Shown here: positions 21,540 through 30,407 of the stretch, in pieces | Layout: each line of letters starts with the position of its first letter | Position numbering within the stretch: the first letter of the stretch is position 1 | Assembly: GCF_020404405.1 (NCBI RefSeq) | Contig: NZ_JAIZDA010000010.1 | Span: 62,001 to 126,000 of the forward strand | Origin: Novosphingobium sp. FKTRR1 | GTDB lineage: Bacteria > Pseudomonadota > Alphaproteobacteria > Sphingomonadales > Sphingomonadaceae | Reading direction: 5' to 3' | DNA length: 64,000 bases | Notes under the pieces: generated by a model | Seen by the model: the letters and a program-made list of their open reading frames with translations, nothing else | The model's database searches: none | Told to the model about the DNA's origin: nothing | Translations under genes and position numbers: made by a program

Positions 21540-22892
21540 TTAGAGCAAGCCCAGATACGTATCGTACTCGAAGCGGTCGATATGGCCAAGGAAAGCCGCG
21601 CGGTCCTGCCGCTTGCAGGCGACATAGATGTCGCGAAAACGCGCGCCGAAGATCGCCTCGGCAAAGATCGAACTGGCGAAGCGGTCGATCGCCACACCCC
21701 ATTCGACCGGCAGCGCAGCCCCGGCGCCGGGGTTGGTCGGATCTTGCGGCGGTGGCGGCGCCACTCCGGCCTCGATACCCTCCAGCATGGCGCCGAGCAT
21801 CGCGGCGGTCGCGATGTAGGCGTTTGCATCGGCTCCCGAAATGCGGTGTTCGATGCGGGTGGAACGAGCGTCGGAATTGATCACGCGCACCGCTGCCGAG
21901 CGGTCATCCACGCCCCAGCCCGCAGACACCGGCGCATGGGCATCAGGCCGGAAGCGCCGGAACGAATTGAAGTTGGGCGCAAAGGCCAGCATCGTTTCGG
22001 GCATCGCCCCAAGCAGGCCGGTTACGGCATGGAGCAGCAGATCGCTTGGCCCGCCCTCGGGCTTGCCCAACACGTTGCGCCCCTTGGTGTCGAGCACGCT
22101 GGCATGGATGTGCATGCCACTGCCCGAGGCATCGCCATAAGGCTTGGCCATGAACGTGGCCCCCAGTCCGTGGACCTTGGCCAGCGTGCGCACCACGCGG
22201 CGCATCAGCATGACGTCATCGGCGGCGGCCAGCGCGTCGGCGCGGTGCAGCAGGTTGAGTTCGAACTGGCCGGGTCCGGCCTCGCTGATTACCCCGTCGG
22301 CGGGAATGCCCAGCGCCGCTGCGGCATCGAATACCGCATCGAAGAACGGTGCATGTTCGGCCAGTGCCGAGGTGGACAGCGTGTCGTTGCGCCGCATGTT
22401 GCCATCGGGCGGCACCGGCACGCCATTTTCGAGCCGGTAGAGATAGAATTCCAGCTCCATCGCCACCACCGGGGTCAACCCTCTGGCAGAATAACGCGCC
22501 AGGACTCGTTCCAGCGCGCCGCGCGGGTCGGACACCACCGGGTTGCCATCAGGATCGCGCATCGTCAGCAAGGCCTGGCCCACGCCATCACCCAGCCACG
22601 GCATGGCGGCAAAACGGCCGGGCACGGCGTAGCACAAGGCGTCGGGATCGCCGGTGCCGAATGCCAGCCCCGCATCCGCCACGTCGCAACCCCACGCATC
22701 TTGCGCGAAGACCGAGATCGGGACCGGCAGACCCTTGGCATCGAGCGAGCCCGCCTTGTCGCGCGCCAGCCATTTGCCCTTTGCGGCGCCGGCAATGTCG
22801 AACACGAACGCTTCGACGCGGGTGATCGCGGTGTGCCTCCCCAGCCACGCGGACAGGGATTGCTGATGCGGCGCGAGAGCATGATTGGTCAT
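21540..22892 (-). CDS. Glutamine synthetase family protein (gamma-glutamyl ligase type)
   Basis: A 450-residue member of the glutamine synthetase family that resembles PuuA/GlnT-type gamma-glutamylamine synthetases more than housekeeping GlnA. Metal and ATP-site segments are visible: MELEFYLY, SEAGPGQFELNLLH, GSGMHIHAS, and the ammonia/glutamate-site region SAAVRVI followed by RIEHRISGADAN. I start at the ATG at 22892; the in-frame upstream extension reads through the regulatory region. It probably attaches glutamate to an amine, but the substrate is unknown. It is divergent from a TonB-dependent receptor, with a palindromic element between them. Confidence 0.82.
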   Translation of the reverse strand: MTNHALAPHQQSLSAWLGRHTAITRVEAFVFDIAGAAKGKWLARDKAGSLDAKGLPVPISVFAQDAWGCDVADAGLAFGTGDPDALCYAVPGRFAAMPWLGDGVGQALLTMRDPDGNPVVSDPRGALERVLARYSARGLTPVVAMELEFYLYRLENGVPVPPDGNMRRNDTLSTSALAEHAPFFDAVFDAAAALGIPADGVISEAGPGQFELNLLHRADALAAADDVMLMRRVVRTLAKVHGLGATFMAKPYGDASGSGMHIHASVLDTKGRNVLGKPEGGPSDLLLHAVTGLLGAMPETMLAFAPNFNSFRRFRPDAHAPVSAGWGVDDRSAAVRVINSDARSTRIEHRISGADANAYIATAAMLGAMLEGIEAGVAPPPPQDPTNPGAGAALPVEWGVAIDRFASSIFAEAIFGARFRDIYVACKRQDRAAFLGHIDRFEYDTYLGLL

Positions 22893-22992
22893 ATCTGTGA
22901 TCCCATAATGGATGGACCCGCCCGCTGTCCAGTCCGCGCCAAAACGGAGCTTGAATAAGGACGGCTCCTCAGGGATGGTCTTGGTCGGCATA

Positions 22993-23106
22993 GATCACAG
23001 ACGTTGCAACAATGCATCATCCCCGCGTCGTCACGAGGCGCAAAGCAGGAAGGCGTTTGACAATCCGGGAGGGAGAGGCAGTTTGTTGCATACATCGTCT
23101 GTGATC
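22993..23106. promoter_or_regulatory. Inverted-repeat operator candidate between the ligase and receptor genes
   Basis: GATCACAGACG at 22993-23003 and its exact reverse complement CGTCTGTGATC at 23096-23106 lie in the divergent intergenic region (22893-23158). Inside each arm, a second shared block TGCAACAA (about 23005-23012, and its complement TTGTTGCA at 23083-23090) follows at slightly different spacing. Each half-site lies between a gene start and the middle of the region: one 100 bp from the ligase ATG, the other 53 bp from the receptor ATG. This is what a shared regulator binding two sites would need. No regulator gene is adjacent. Confidence 0.6.
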
Positions 23107-23158
23107 GCCGATCAGACCGGCTGAGACCGCAGCGACAAGAACCAATGGGGTTGGCAGA

Positions 23159-25600
23159 ATGAAGCGTTCAAAAAAATCGACAGGCCGCAACTGGTTGCTT
23201 TCCGGCACGGCGTCTTGCCTTGCCATGCTGGCCCCGGTTGCCGCCATTGCGCAGGAGGCAGCCCCAGCCCCCGCGCCTGCCTCGGGCGATCAGGTTGCCG
23301 CCGGTGCGGATGCGCAGCAAGGCCTTGGCGAGATCGTGGTCACCGCCACCCGTCGTTCCGAAAGCATCCAGAAGGTGCCGATCAGCCTTCAGGCGTTGAC
23401 GCCCGAAAAACTGGAACAGCGGCAGGTCAACAGCTTCTCCGACTATGTCACGCTGCTGCCCAGCGTCAGCTACGCATCGCTCGGGCCGGGCCGCTCGGAC
23501 CTGTTCTTCCGCGGGATCGCCGTGGATGGCGGCCAGCTTTCGACCGCAGGCACCTATCTTGACGACATTCCGCTGACCACCGCCGGGCGCATGCCCGAAA
23601 TCCACGTCTATGACATGGCCCGAGTCGAGGCGCTGTCCGGCCCGCAGGGTACGCTGTTCGGCTCAAGCTCGCTGTCTGGCACGCTGCGACTGATCACCAA
23701 CAAGCCGGATTTCAGCAAGTTCTCTGCCGGCTATGACGTCGAGGCGAACAAGTATGGCAAGGGCGATGCCGGCCATATGGAGGAAGGCTTCGTCAACGTG
23801 CCACTGGCCGACAATCTGGCGGTGCGGCTGGTCGGCTTCTATCGCCACGATGGCGGTTACATCGACAACACGGCGGGTTCGCACACCTACCAGCTTGGCG
23901 ATGATGATCCATCAACGTCGATCACCATTACCAACAAGGACATGGTCAAGGACAACTACAATCCGGTGACCGAGTACGGCGGCCGCGCTGCGCTGGCCTG
24001 GCAACCGGCGCCCGATTGGACGGTCTCGCCGCAGTTCGTCTATCAGTACCTGAACGCGCAAGGCGGCTTCAATTACGACCCGCGCGTGGGCGATCTCAAG
24101 GTTCATGACTTCCATGAAACCTACAACAAGGACGAATGGTATCAGGCGGCGCTGACCGTGACCGGCAAGATCGCCGATTTCGATGTCGTGTCGTCGACCG
24201 GATACTTCAAGCGGCGGATCAAGAATGCCAACGACTACACTTATTACACGGTGTTCTATGACAGTCAGGGTCCGGGTTATGAAGCCTATCTCCAGTTCCG
24301 CAACAAGGCGGGCAACCTGATCGATCCGACCCAGCAATATTTCGGCAACAACACCAACCGCAAGTTCACGCAGGAACTGCGTATCTCCGTGCCGAAGTCG
24401 TGGCCCTTCAGCCTGACGGTGGGCGGCTTCTATCAATGGCAGAAAAACGAGTTCAACGAGGACTACTACATCCCCGGCCTGCACGATGCGACCAACGTGG
24501 ATGGCGGAACCTCGTACTTGCGGCGCGATGCGTTCTACCTCACCGAAGTTGACCGCATCTTCAAGGACTACGCGTTGTTTGCCGAAGGCACCTACGAAGT
24601 GGTGCCGCATGTGAAGGTGACCGGCGGCATCCGCCTGTTCCGGGCAAAGAACGAAAGCCACGGCTTCGAAGGGGTGCAAAGCACCGCTTTGGCGGCCGGC
24701 TGCACAACTCCGTTCACCGGACCGCGCGTGACCACGTGCGACAACGTCACCGTGGCCAATCCCTACAACGAATCGGGCGAAACGCACAAAGTCAGCGTCG
24801 CGTGGCAGGTGGCGTCGGACAAGATGGTCTATGCCACGTACTCGACCGGTTTCCGCCCCGGTGGCAGCAACACGATCGCGCCCGATCACCCCTACAAGGC
24901 GGACCGGCTGACCAACTTCGAGCTTGGCTTCAAGACCGCGTGGGGACCGAACTTCCGCTTCAACCTCGCCGCCTATTATGAAAAGTGGAAGGGCATCCAG
25001 TATTCGGTCGTGCCATCCGGCTTCCAGGGCAACGGCCTTACCCTCAACGCCGGCGACGGCCGGGTCTATGGCGTCGAAGCTGACTTCGACTGGCGGTTGG
25101 GTCCGCTCTCGATCTCGGGCTCGGGCGCGTACAACGACGCGGCGCTTTCCAGCGATTTCTGCAACCTGACCGGACCGGGAAGCACCGAGCAGTTCGCCGC
25201 ATGCACGGGCGAGCCGGACAAGATTGCGGCGGCCAACGGCACCCGCCTACCGCGCCAGCCCAAGTTCAAGGGCACGATGGTCGCGCGCTATGGCTTCAGC
25301 CTCGGCAGCCTCGACTCTTTCGTTCAGGCCGCCGCCAACCACCAGTCGAGCAGCACGTCGAACCTCGACACGTTCAAGAACAGCCTGCTGGGCGATACTC
25401 CGGGCTTTTCCAGCTTCGACTTCTCGGCCGGCGTGTCCAAGGCCAACTGGAATGCCGAGATCTTCCTGCAGAACGCCTTCGACAAGCGTGGGCAGCTCTC
25501 GAAGAACACCTTCTGCGCGATCGAGGTCTGTTCGGGATCGAGCCGCACCCTGCCGATCAAGCCGCAATTCTTCGGCATCCGCTTCGGCCAGAAGTTCTAA
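23159..25600 (+). CDS. TonB-dependent outer-membrane receptor
   Basis: An 813-residue receptor with a signal peptide ending near AIAQE (about residue 32), an Ala/Pro linker, a TonB-box-like segment GEIVVTATRRSES near 57-70, a plug domain with the RGIAVDGGQ and GPQGTLFGSSSLSGTLRLI motifs, and a long barrel ending FGIRFGQKF. It is of the FecA/CirA-like type abundant in sphingomonads. The ligand is unknown. The divergent gamma-glutamyl ligase suggests a nitrogenous compound, but that is guesswork. Confidence 0.92.
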   Translation: MKRSKKSTGRNWLLSGTASCLAMLAPVAAIAQEAAPAPAPASGDQVAAGADAQQGLGEIVVTATRRSESIQKVPISLQALTPEKLEQRQVNSFSDYVTLLPSVSYASLGPGRSDLFFRGIAVDGGQLSTAGTYLDDIPLTTAGRMPEIHVYDMARVEALSGPQGTLFGSSSLSGTLRLITNKPDFSKFSAGYDVEANKYGKGDAGHMEEGFVNVPLADNLAVRLVGFYRHDGGYIDNTAGSHTYQLGDDDPSTSITITNKDMVKDNYNPVTEYGGRAALAWQPAPDWTVSPQFVYQYLNAQGGFNYDPRVGDLKVHDFHETYNKDEWYQAALTVTGKIADFDVVSSTGYFKRRIKNANDYTYYTVFYDSQGPGYEAYLQFRNKAGNLIDPTQQYFGNNTNRKFTQELRISVPKSWPFSLTVGGFYQWQKNEFNEDYYIPGLHDATNVDGGTSYLRRDAFYLTEVDRIFKDYALFAEGTYEVVPHVKVTGGIRLFRAKNESHGFEGVQSTALAAGCTTPFTGPRVTTCDNVTVANPYNESGETHKVSVAWQVASDKMVYATYSTGFRPGGSNTIAPDHPYKADRLTNFELGFKTAWGPNFRFNLAAYYEKWKGIQYSVVPSGFQGNGLTLNAGDGRVYGVEADFDWRLGPLSISGSGAYNDAALSSDFCNLTGPGSTEQFAACTGEPDKIAAANGTRLPRQPKFKGTMVARYGFSLGSLDSFVQAAANHQSSSTSNLDTFKNSLLGDTPGFSSFDFSAGVSKANWNAEIFLQNAFDKRGQLSKNTFCAIEVCSGSSRTLPIKPQFFGIRFGQKF

Positions 25601-25617
25601 GTAGCGTTGAACCCACA

Positions 25618-25652
25618 GGGGGGCGCAAAACCGCCTTGACCATGCGCCCCCC
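25618..25652 (+). terminator. GC-rich hairpin after the TonB receptor gene
   Basis: GGGGGGCGC at 25618-25626 pairs perfectly with GCGCCCCCC at 25644-25652 across a 17-nt loop, 17 bp after the receptor stop. No U-run follows, so it is only a possible terminator. Confidence 0.4.
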
Positions 25653-25736
25653 CAAGTCTATGCGCGCCACCTGCCCTGCAACGGCTCGTCCGTTCTGCAG
25701 GGTCTGGCGCAGCGGCATGGCCGCAGCCTAAGGAAT

Positions 25737-25813
25737 GGCGGAGTAGCTCAGCCGGTTAGAGCAGCGGAATCATAATCCGCGTGTCGGGGGTTCGAGTCCC
25801 TCCTCCGCTACCA
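25737..25813 (+). tRNA. tRNA-Met (anticodon CAT)
   Basis: A complete cloverleaf with genome-encoded CCA. The acceptor GGCGGAG pairs with CTCCGCT (G1-U72 wobble), the D arm is GCTC...GAGC, the anticodon stem GCGGA/TCCGC encloses the loop ATCATAA (anticodon CAT), and the T arm carries GTTCGAG. CAT occurs in initiator Met, elongator Met and lysidine-modified Ile tRNAs. The sequence looks like the alphaproteobacterial elongator Met type, but tRNA-Ile2 cannot be fully excluded. The 236 bp after it, up to 26049, holds no gene I can support. Confidence 0.9.
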
Positions 25814-26049
25814 TCCCTGTCCGGAAAATGTCGGCGAGCGGTTCGGTCCGCGTCATCTCGCGTTTGCGGGATCAAGCGATTGGTTTCCCAATCCGCATTC
25901 GGCTGCGCGGGACAATAGGTTGAACCTGCAAGCGGCGCGGGGCTACCGAAAACTGCCTTTCGTGTTCCGCCCCAGACCTGCCCAAGCAGGTCGCGAACGC
26001 ACTGCCGCATTGTTGCGGCAAGGCTCGGACTGCGACCTGACGGCCGCCA

Positions 26050-26568
26050 TCAGCGCGAGGCGCTGGCCAGTCTCGGCTGGTGGCCGGGGGCGAACACTTG
26101 TCCACCGATGGTGTCGAGCGCCAGGCGATAGCTCTTGAGCACCAATCCGAACACTTGCGGATCGATCCCGCTGCCGGTGATCACGTCCCAAGTGACGCTG
26201 ACCGTCTTGTCATCCGCCACCGATACCGCGCCGAAGCGGTTATCGCGCACGAAAGCGGCGGCTTGTGCTGCGCCAAACGGGCGTTCGGGCATGAATCCGG
26301 TGGCAAATTGCAGCGACTGGCAGGATTCGTGGGTGATTTCGTTGCAATCGTAGAACACGACTTGCGTCGACCAGCCACCGATGCTGGCCTGAATCAACGG
26401 ATCGCCGCTTTCGTCATGGGTCAACGCCGCTTCATGTCCTGCTGCCTGCAAGGCGGCAACGATCCCCTCAGGGCGGCTTGCCGAAATCGAATCGGCGTAT
26501 GCGGTCGCGGGCAACATCAGCGCAAAGGGCGCAATTGTCCGGAAAAGGGCGGAAATCGCCAACTTCAT
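26050..26568 (-). CDS. Exported YbjN-domain protein
   Basis: The 172-residue protein starts with a signal peptide (MKLAISALFRTIAPFALM, cleavage near AYADS). The mature part matches the YbjN-type fold: a DPLIQASIGGWSTQVVFYDC segment, then a helix with LQFATGF, and a C-terminal VSVTWDVITG strand. Start choice: GAGAGG lies 9 nt before the ATG at 26568. E. coli YbjN is cytoplasmic; the exported form with two cysteines (YDCNEITHESC) is, as I recall, common in sphingomonads. Function is unknown. Confidence 0.75.
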   Translation of the reverse strand: MKLAISALFRTIAPFALMLPATAYADSISASRPEGIVAALQAAGHEAALTHDESGDPLIQASIGGWSTQVVFYDCNEITHESCQSLQFATGFMPERPFGAAQAAAFVRDNRFGAVSVADDKTVSVTWDVITGSGIDPQVFGLVLKSYRLALDTIGGQVFAPGHQPRLASASR

Positions 26569-26695
26569 CCCGAGCATCCTCTCAACAGTTTTATTTATTG
26601 AGTGGATGCTCTCACAAATGAGTTGGGGGTGCAAGGCCGTAGATTCCGGCCCTGCACCCCCACTTTGGATTCACTCTTGTTGTGCAGTGCAGCGA

Positions 26696-28534
26696 TTACC
26701 AGCCGCAGGAACGGCCCTTGTTCTGCGTTTCCAGCCACTTCTGCAATGGTGCGAAGTAACGGACCAGCGAAGCGCCGCTTATCTGGCGGCTACCGGTAAA
26801 CGCTTCGAGCGCATCGGGCCACGGCTTTGACGCGCCCATGCTGAGCATCGCATCAAGCTTCTGACCCACCGCCTTGTTGCCATAGAAGCTGCAACGGTGC
26901 AGCGGCCCGGTCCATCCGGCCTGCTTGCACGCCGCTTCGTAGAACTGGAACTTGAGCACGCCCGCCAGGAAATAGCGGGTGTAGGGCACCACCGCCGGCA
27001 CATGGAACTTGGCGCCGGGATCGAAGGCATCGGCACCACGCTCGACCGGCGGCACGATGCCCTGATACTGGCGACGCAGATCGTTCCACGCGGCCTCATA
27101 GCCCTCGGGCTTGACCTTGCCGCTGAACACGCCCCAGCGCCAGCGATCGACCAGCAGGCCAAACGGCAGGAACGCCACCTGGTTGAGCGCCTGACGCAGC
27201 AGCAGACCGGTGTCCTTGTCCGGTCCCGGCACCTTGGCGCGATCGAGCAGGCCGATCTGGACGAGGTATTCGGGCGTGATCGACAGCGCCATGGTATCGC
27301 CGATCGCTTCGTGGAAGCCATCGTTGGCGCCTTCCATGTACCAGCGCGAAGGCTGGTTGCTGTAGGCGCGCTGATAGTAGTTGTGGCCCAGTTCGTGGTG
27401 GATCGTCACGAAGTCGTCGGAATTGACCTTGGTGCACATCTTGATGCGCAAGTCCGACTTGTTGTCGATATCCCAAGCCGAGGCGTGGCACACCACTTCG
27501 CGATCGCGCGGCTTGGTGATCTGCGCGCGTTCCCAGAAGGTTGCGGGCAACGGCGCAAAGCCGAGCGAGGAATAGAAGCCCTCGCCTGCCTTGACCATCT
27601 TGACCGGGTCATAGCCCTTGGCGGTCAAAAGATCGCCGATGTCATAGCCAAGATCGCCCGCACCGGCCGGAGCCACCACGTCATAGATGTTGCCCCAGCT
27701 CTGCCCCCACATGTTGCCAAGCAAGTCACCACGGATCGGGCCGGACTTGCCCTGCACGGCATCGCCGTACTTCGCGTTCAGCTTTGCGCGGGTATAGCAG
27801 TGCAGTTGCAGGTACAGCGGCTTGACCTCGCCCCAGATCTTGTCGGTCAAGGTGGCGAAGGCATCCGGGTCCATGTCGTAGTTCGAACGCCACTGCGCCC
27901 CCACATCGGCAAAGCCCAGTTCGCGCGCGCCCTGATTGGCGATCTCGACCATGCGCACGTAGTCGGCCTTCATCGGCTTGCCGACGGCGTCGTGCCACGA
28001 AATCCACATCTCGCGCGTTTCATCGGGGTTGCGGCTGGTGCCCATCGCGGCCTCGATGTCGCTGCCGTTGATCGGCTGGCCCTTCAAAGTGCCCTTGCCC
28101 TTGCCGTAAAGGCCCTGAATGCGCGCCTGCAGCCGCGCGAATTCGGCGCCCAGGGCAGGATCGGCGGGCACCGGGCTGGTGATGCCGGTGCGGATCATCA
28201 CCAGCTTTCGCTGCACTTCGGGCGAAAGACCGGGAACCTTTGCATAACCGGCCGCTTGCGTCGCCAGTTCGACCTGCAGCGCGCTCATCGCCGCGTTGGT
28301 ATCGGCGGCCAGCGATTCGGTATCATCGGTTATGTAGGTTTCAGCGATCCATTCGTTGCGCCCGGCGATCACGGTCTGGTCGAAGTATGCCTTGTCAGCC
28401 TTGGCCAGCCAGGCATCGACCGTAGCGGGGGTGACAGGCGAAGAAGCTGGCCCTGTCGGGGCTGCATCGGCGGCAAAGGCGGGCTGGGCCAGCATGGCAA
28501 GGGCCAGCGCAAGCAGCGAAGCACGGGTGTTCAT
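26696..28534 (-). CDS. M2-family zinc metallopeptidase (ACE-like peptidyl-dipeptidase)
   Basis: A 612-residue exported peptidase. The signal peptide is MNTRASLLALALAMLAQPAF with cleavage near FAADA. The zinc motif HHELGHNYYQ (HExxH) lies about 375-385 residues in, and the third ligand is the glutamate in NDGFHEAIGD about 24 residues later, as in angiotensin-converting enzyme and bacterial M2 peptidases. It is expected to remove dipeptides from peptide C-termini in the periplasm. I use the ATG at 28534, which has GAGG upstream; one five codons earlier is possible. Neighbours give no substrate clue. Confidence 0.92.
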   Translation of the reverse strand: MNTRASLLALALAMLAQPAFAADAAPTGPASSPVTPATVDAWLAKADKAYFDQTVIAGRNEWIAETYITDDTESLAADTNAAMSALQVELATQAAGYAKVPGLSPEVQRKLVMIRTGITSPVPADPALGAEFARLQARIQGLYGKGKGTLKGQPINGSDIEAAMGTSRNPDETREMWISWHDAVGKPMKADYVRMVEIANQGARELGFADVGAQWRSNYDMDPDAFATLTDKIWGEVKPLYLQLHCYTRAKLNAKYGDAVQGKSGPIRGDLLGNMWGQSWGNIYDVVAPAGAGDLGYDIGDLLTAKGYDPVKMVKAGEGFYSSLGFAPLPATFWERAQITKPRDREVVCHASAWDIDNKSDLRIKMCTKVNSDDFVTIHHELGHNYYQRAYSNQPSRWYMEGANDGFHEAIGDTMALSITPEYLVQIGLLDRAKVPGPDKDTGLLLRQALNQVAFLPFGLLVDRWRWGVFSGKVKPEGYEAAWNDLRRQYQGIVPPVERGADAFDPGAKFHVPAVVPYTRYFLAGVLKFQFYEAACKQAGWTGPLHRCSFYGNKAVGQKLDAMLSMGASKPWPDALEAFTGSRQISGASLVRYFAPLQKWLETQNKGRSCGW

Positions 28535-28624
28535 CGGGGGCATCCTCATGGCTCATGGCGGCGGGACGGCGCGAAGTCGGCCGTTCGCGGATGAACGCTC
28601 TGGTGCCGCGCCCGATACCTCAGG

Positions 28625-29383
28625 TCAAGCCGGACTGGTCAAGAACGAAACCAGTTCAGCCCCCATGGCGGGTTCGGTGACGCTGCTCATGTGCGTGCCA
28701 GGGATCGTGGCCCGGCGCGCATCGGGCAGCGCAGCGGCCAGCCGGTCGGCAGAACCGTTGTCGTTGTCCTTGTCACCGCACAGCACCAGCGTCGGCATCG
28801 TCAGCGCGCCAAGGTCGGCCGGATCGGTGTCAGCCATTGTCCCCAGCAGCAACCGCGCGGCCTGATGGTCGATCTTCATCGTCTTGAGGAACTGCTGCGC
28901 CATGTAGGCGGGATCGCCAACGCGGATCGTGCCGAAGCGGTCGATCACGTCGATGAAGAAATCCTGCCGCCCGGACCAGCCTGCCAGCCCTTCCAGCCCC
29001 ATGCCCGCCAGCACCAGCCTGCGCGGACGCAAGCCTGCGACCACCCCGCGCGCAGACGTGCGCGAACCGAGCGAGAAGCCGACCAGATCGTAGTCATCAA
29101 GCGCAAGGCGATCGACCAGCGCTTCAAGGTCGCGGGCCAGGACGTCGGGCGGATAGGCGGCGGGATCGTGCGGCGCGGCGCTTTGCCCATGGACGCGCAG
29201 ATCGGGCATCAGGCAGGCGAACCCGGCATTAGCCAACTGCGCGGCGGTGCCATACTTGATCCAGTTGACCTCTGCCGAGGAAAACAGCCCGTGCAGCAGA
29301 ATTACAGGGCGTCCGGTGCCCAGCCGGTGCAGTGCCAACTGCGCGCCGCCGAAGCCTTCGTAGAATGTCGTCGATACCTGCAT
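28625..29383 (-). CDS. Alpha/beta hydrolase
   Basis: A 252-residue cytoplasmic alpha/beta-fold hydrolase. Visible features are the oxyanion-region HGLFSS, the nucleophile elbow GFSLGS (Ser in G-x-S-x-G near 103), the acid in LVLCGDKDNDNG, and the catalytic His in PGTHMSSV near 235. The ATG at 29383 overlaps the stop of the upstream TauE/SafE gene (ATGA), so the two are translated together. The frame continues open through the upstream gene, but that part is a shadow of the permease. Substrate is unknown. Confidence 0.85.
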   Translation of the reverse strand: MQVSTTFYEGFGGAQLALHRLGTGRPVILLHGLFSSAEVNWIKYGTAAQLANAGFACLMPDLRVHGQSAAPHDPAAYPPDVLARDLEALVDRLALDDYDLVGFSLGSRTSARGVVAGLRPRRLVLAGMGLEGLAGWSGRQDFFIDVIDRFGTIRVGDPAYMAQQFLKTMKIDHQAARLLLGTMADTDPADLGALTMPTLVLCGDKDNDNGSADRLAAALPDARRATIPGTHMSSVTEPAMGAELVSFLTSPA

Positions 29384-30162
29384 CAGCTCAGCAACTTGAT
29401 CCCGGAGATGAACAGCACCGCCGCCAGTGCCGGGCGCAGGATATGATCGGGTGAGCGTGTCGACAACAGGCTTCCGGCAACCACACCGGGAACCGATCCG
29501 AGCAGCAGGCTGCCCAGCAACAGCAGATCGACATCGCCGATCACCCAGTGCCCCATGCCCGCCACCAGCGTCAGCGGCACGGCGTGGGCAATGTCGCTGC
29601 CGACGATGCGCGATACCCGCAGTGCCGGATAGAGCATCAACAGCGCCGTAACACCGATGGCCCCTGCCCCGACCGACGACATCGTCACCGCCACGCCCAG
29701 CGCCGCGCCAAGCGCGATCGTCGGGATCAGCGACTTGCCATCGTCCAGCCGCTCCTGCCGCTTGGCCAGCAGCGCCAGTTGCTTCTGGAACAAGGTGGCG
29801 AACGCGGTGACAATCAACATGCCGCCCAGGACGAGCAGCATCGTGTGGCTGGCTTCCTTCGGCGGCTTGCCGAATTGCGAGATCGCCAGCAGCGTGATCA
29901 CCGCCGCTGGCACGCTGCCCGAAGCCAACCTGCGCACGATCTTCCAGTCGACAGTCGCCTTCCAGCCGTGGACCAGCGACCCTGCGATCTTGGTGGACGA
30001 GGCAAACAACAGGTCGGTGCCTACCGCCGTCGTCGGGTTGACGCCGAACAACAGCACGAGCAGTGGCGTCATCAGCGAGCCACCGCCAACGCCGGTCAGG
30101 CCGACCAGAAAGCCGACGAGCAGACCGGCAACCGCGTGCAGAATGTCGAAATGCTCGGGCAT
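29383..30162 (-). CDS. TauE/SafE-family membrane transporter
   Basis: A 259-residue integral membrane protein with about eight spans and the family's two-repeat pattern: GLLVGFLVGLTGVGGGSLMTPLL in the first half and a related GVAVTMSSVGAGAIGVTALL in the second. Members move sulfonates, sulfite or other organic anions across the inner membrane. Start chosen at the ATG at 30162 (MPEHFDILH). It is coupled to an alpha/beta hydrolase, and the pair may handle one organic compound, though nothing identifies it. Confidence 0.85.
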   Translation of the reverse strand: MPEHFDILHAVAGLLVGFLVGLTGVGGGSLMTPLLVLLFGVNPTTAVGTDLLFASSTKIAGSLVHGWKATVDWKIVRRLASGSVPAAVITLLAISQFGKPPKEASHTMLLVLGGMLIVTAFATLFQKQLALLAKRQERLDDGKSLIPTIALGAALGVAVTMSSVGAGAIGVTALLMLYPALRVSRIVGSDIAHAVPLTLVAGMGHWVIGDVDLLLLGSLLLGSVPGVVAGSLLSTRSPDHILRPALAAVLFISGIKLLS

Positions 30163-30378
30163 CGTTGTTCCTGTCTGGGCGCCCGCGACGTGCGGTACCG
30201 GTATTCCCACGGCATCGGCTTACTGGCCAGCGCCATGCCAAGGCAACCTCCCCACGCACAATCTCTATTTTTGAACTTGGGATTCTTTCTTTCAATGCGC
30301 GGGGCAGCCGCATCAGACACATTTTTTCCACTTGGCCGGAACCGGACACGGGCTGCGGCGTATCTGAGCGAGGACACA

Positions 30379-30396
30379 GGGGGCTGTTCCGCCCCC
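30379..30396 (+). promoter_or_regulatory. Small hairpin just upstream of the ribosome binding site at 30397
   Basis: GGGGGC (30379-30384) and GCCCCC (30391-30396) form a 6-bp stem directly before GGAGA and the ATG at 30408. It could affect translation or be the remains of an attenuator; no U-run follows. Confidence 0.35.
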
Positions 30397-30407
30397 GGAG
30401 ACACCAA

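Noticed and set aside
26003-26020. TGCCGCA/TGCGGCA hairpin as a terminator of the YbjN-like gene
   Set aside because: Only a 7-bp stem and no U-run on either strand.
25737-26049. tRNA-Met as an attachment site of an integrated element
   Set aside because: No integrase and no direct repeat of the tRNA 3' end was seen nearby; neighbouring genes look chromosomal.
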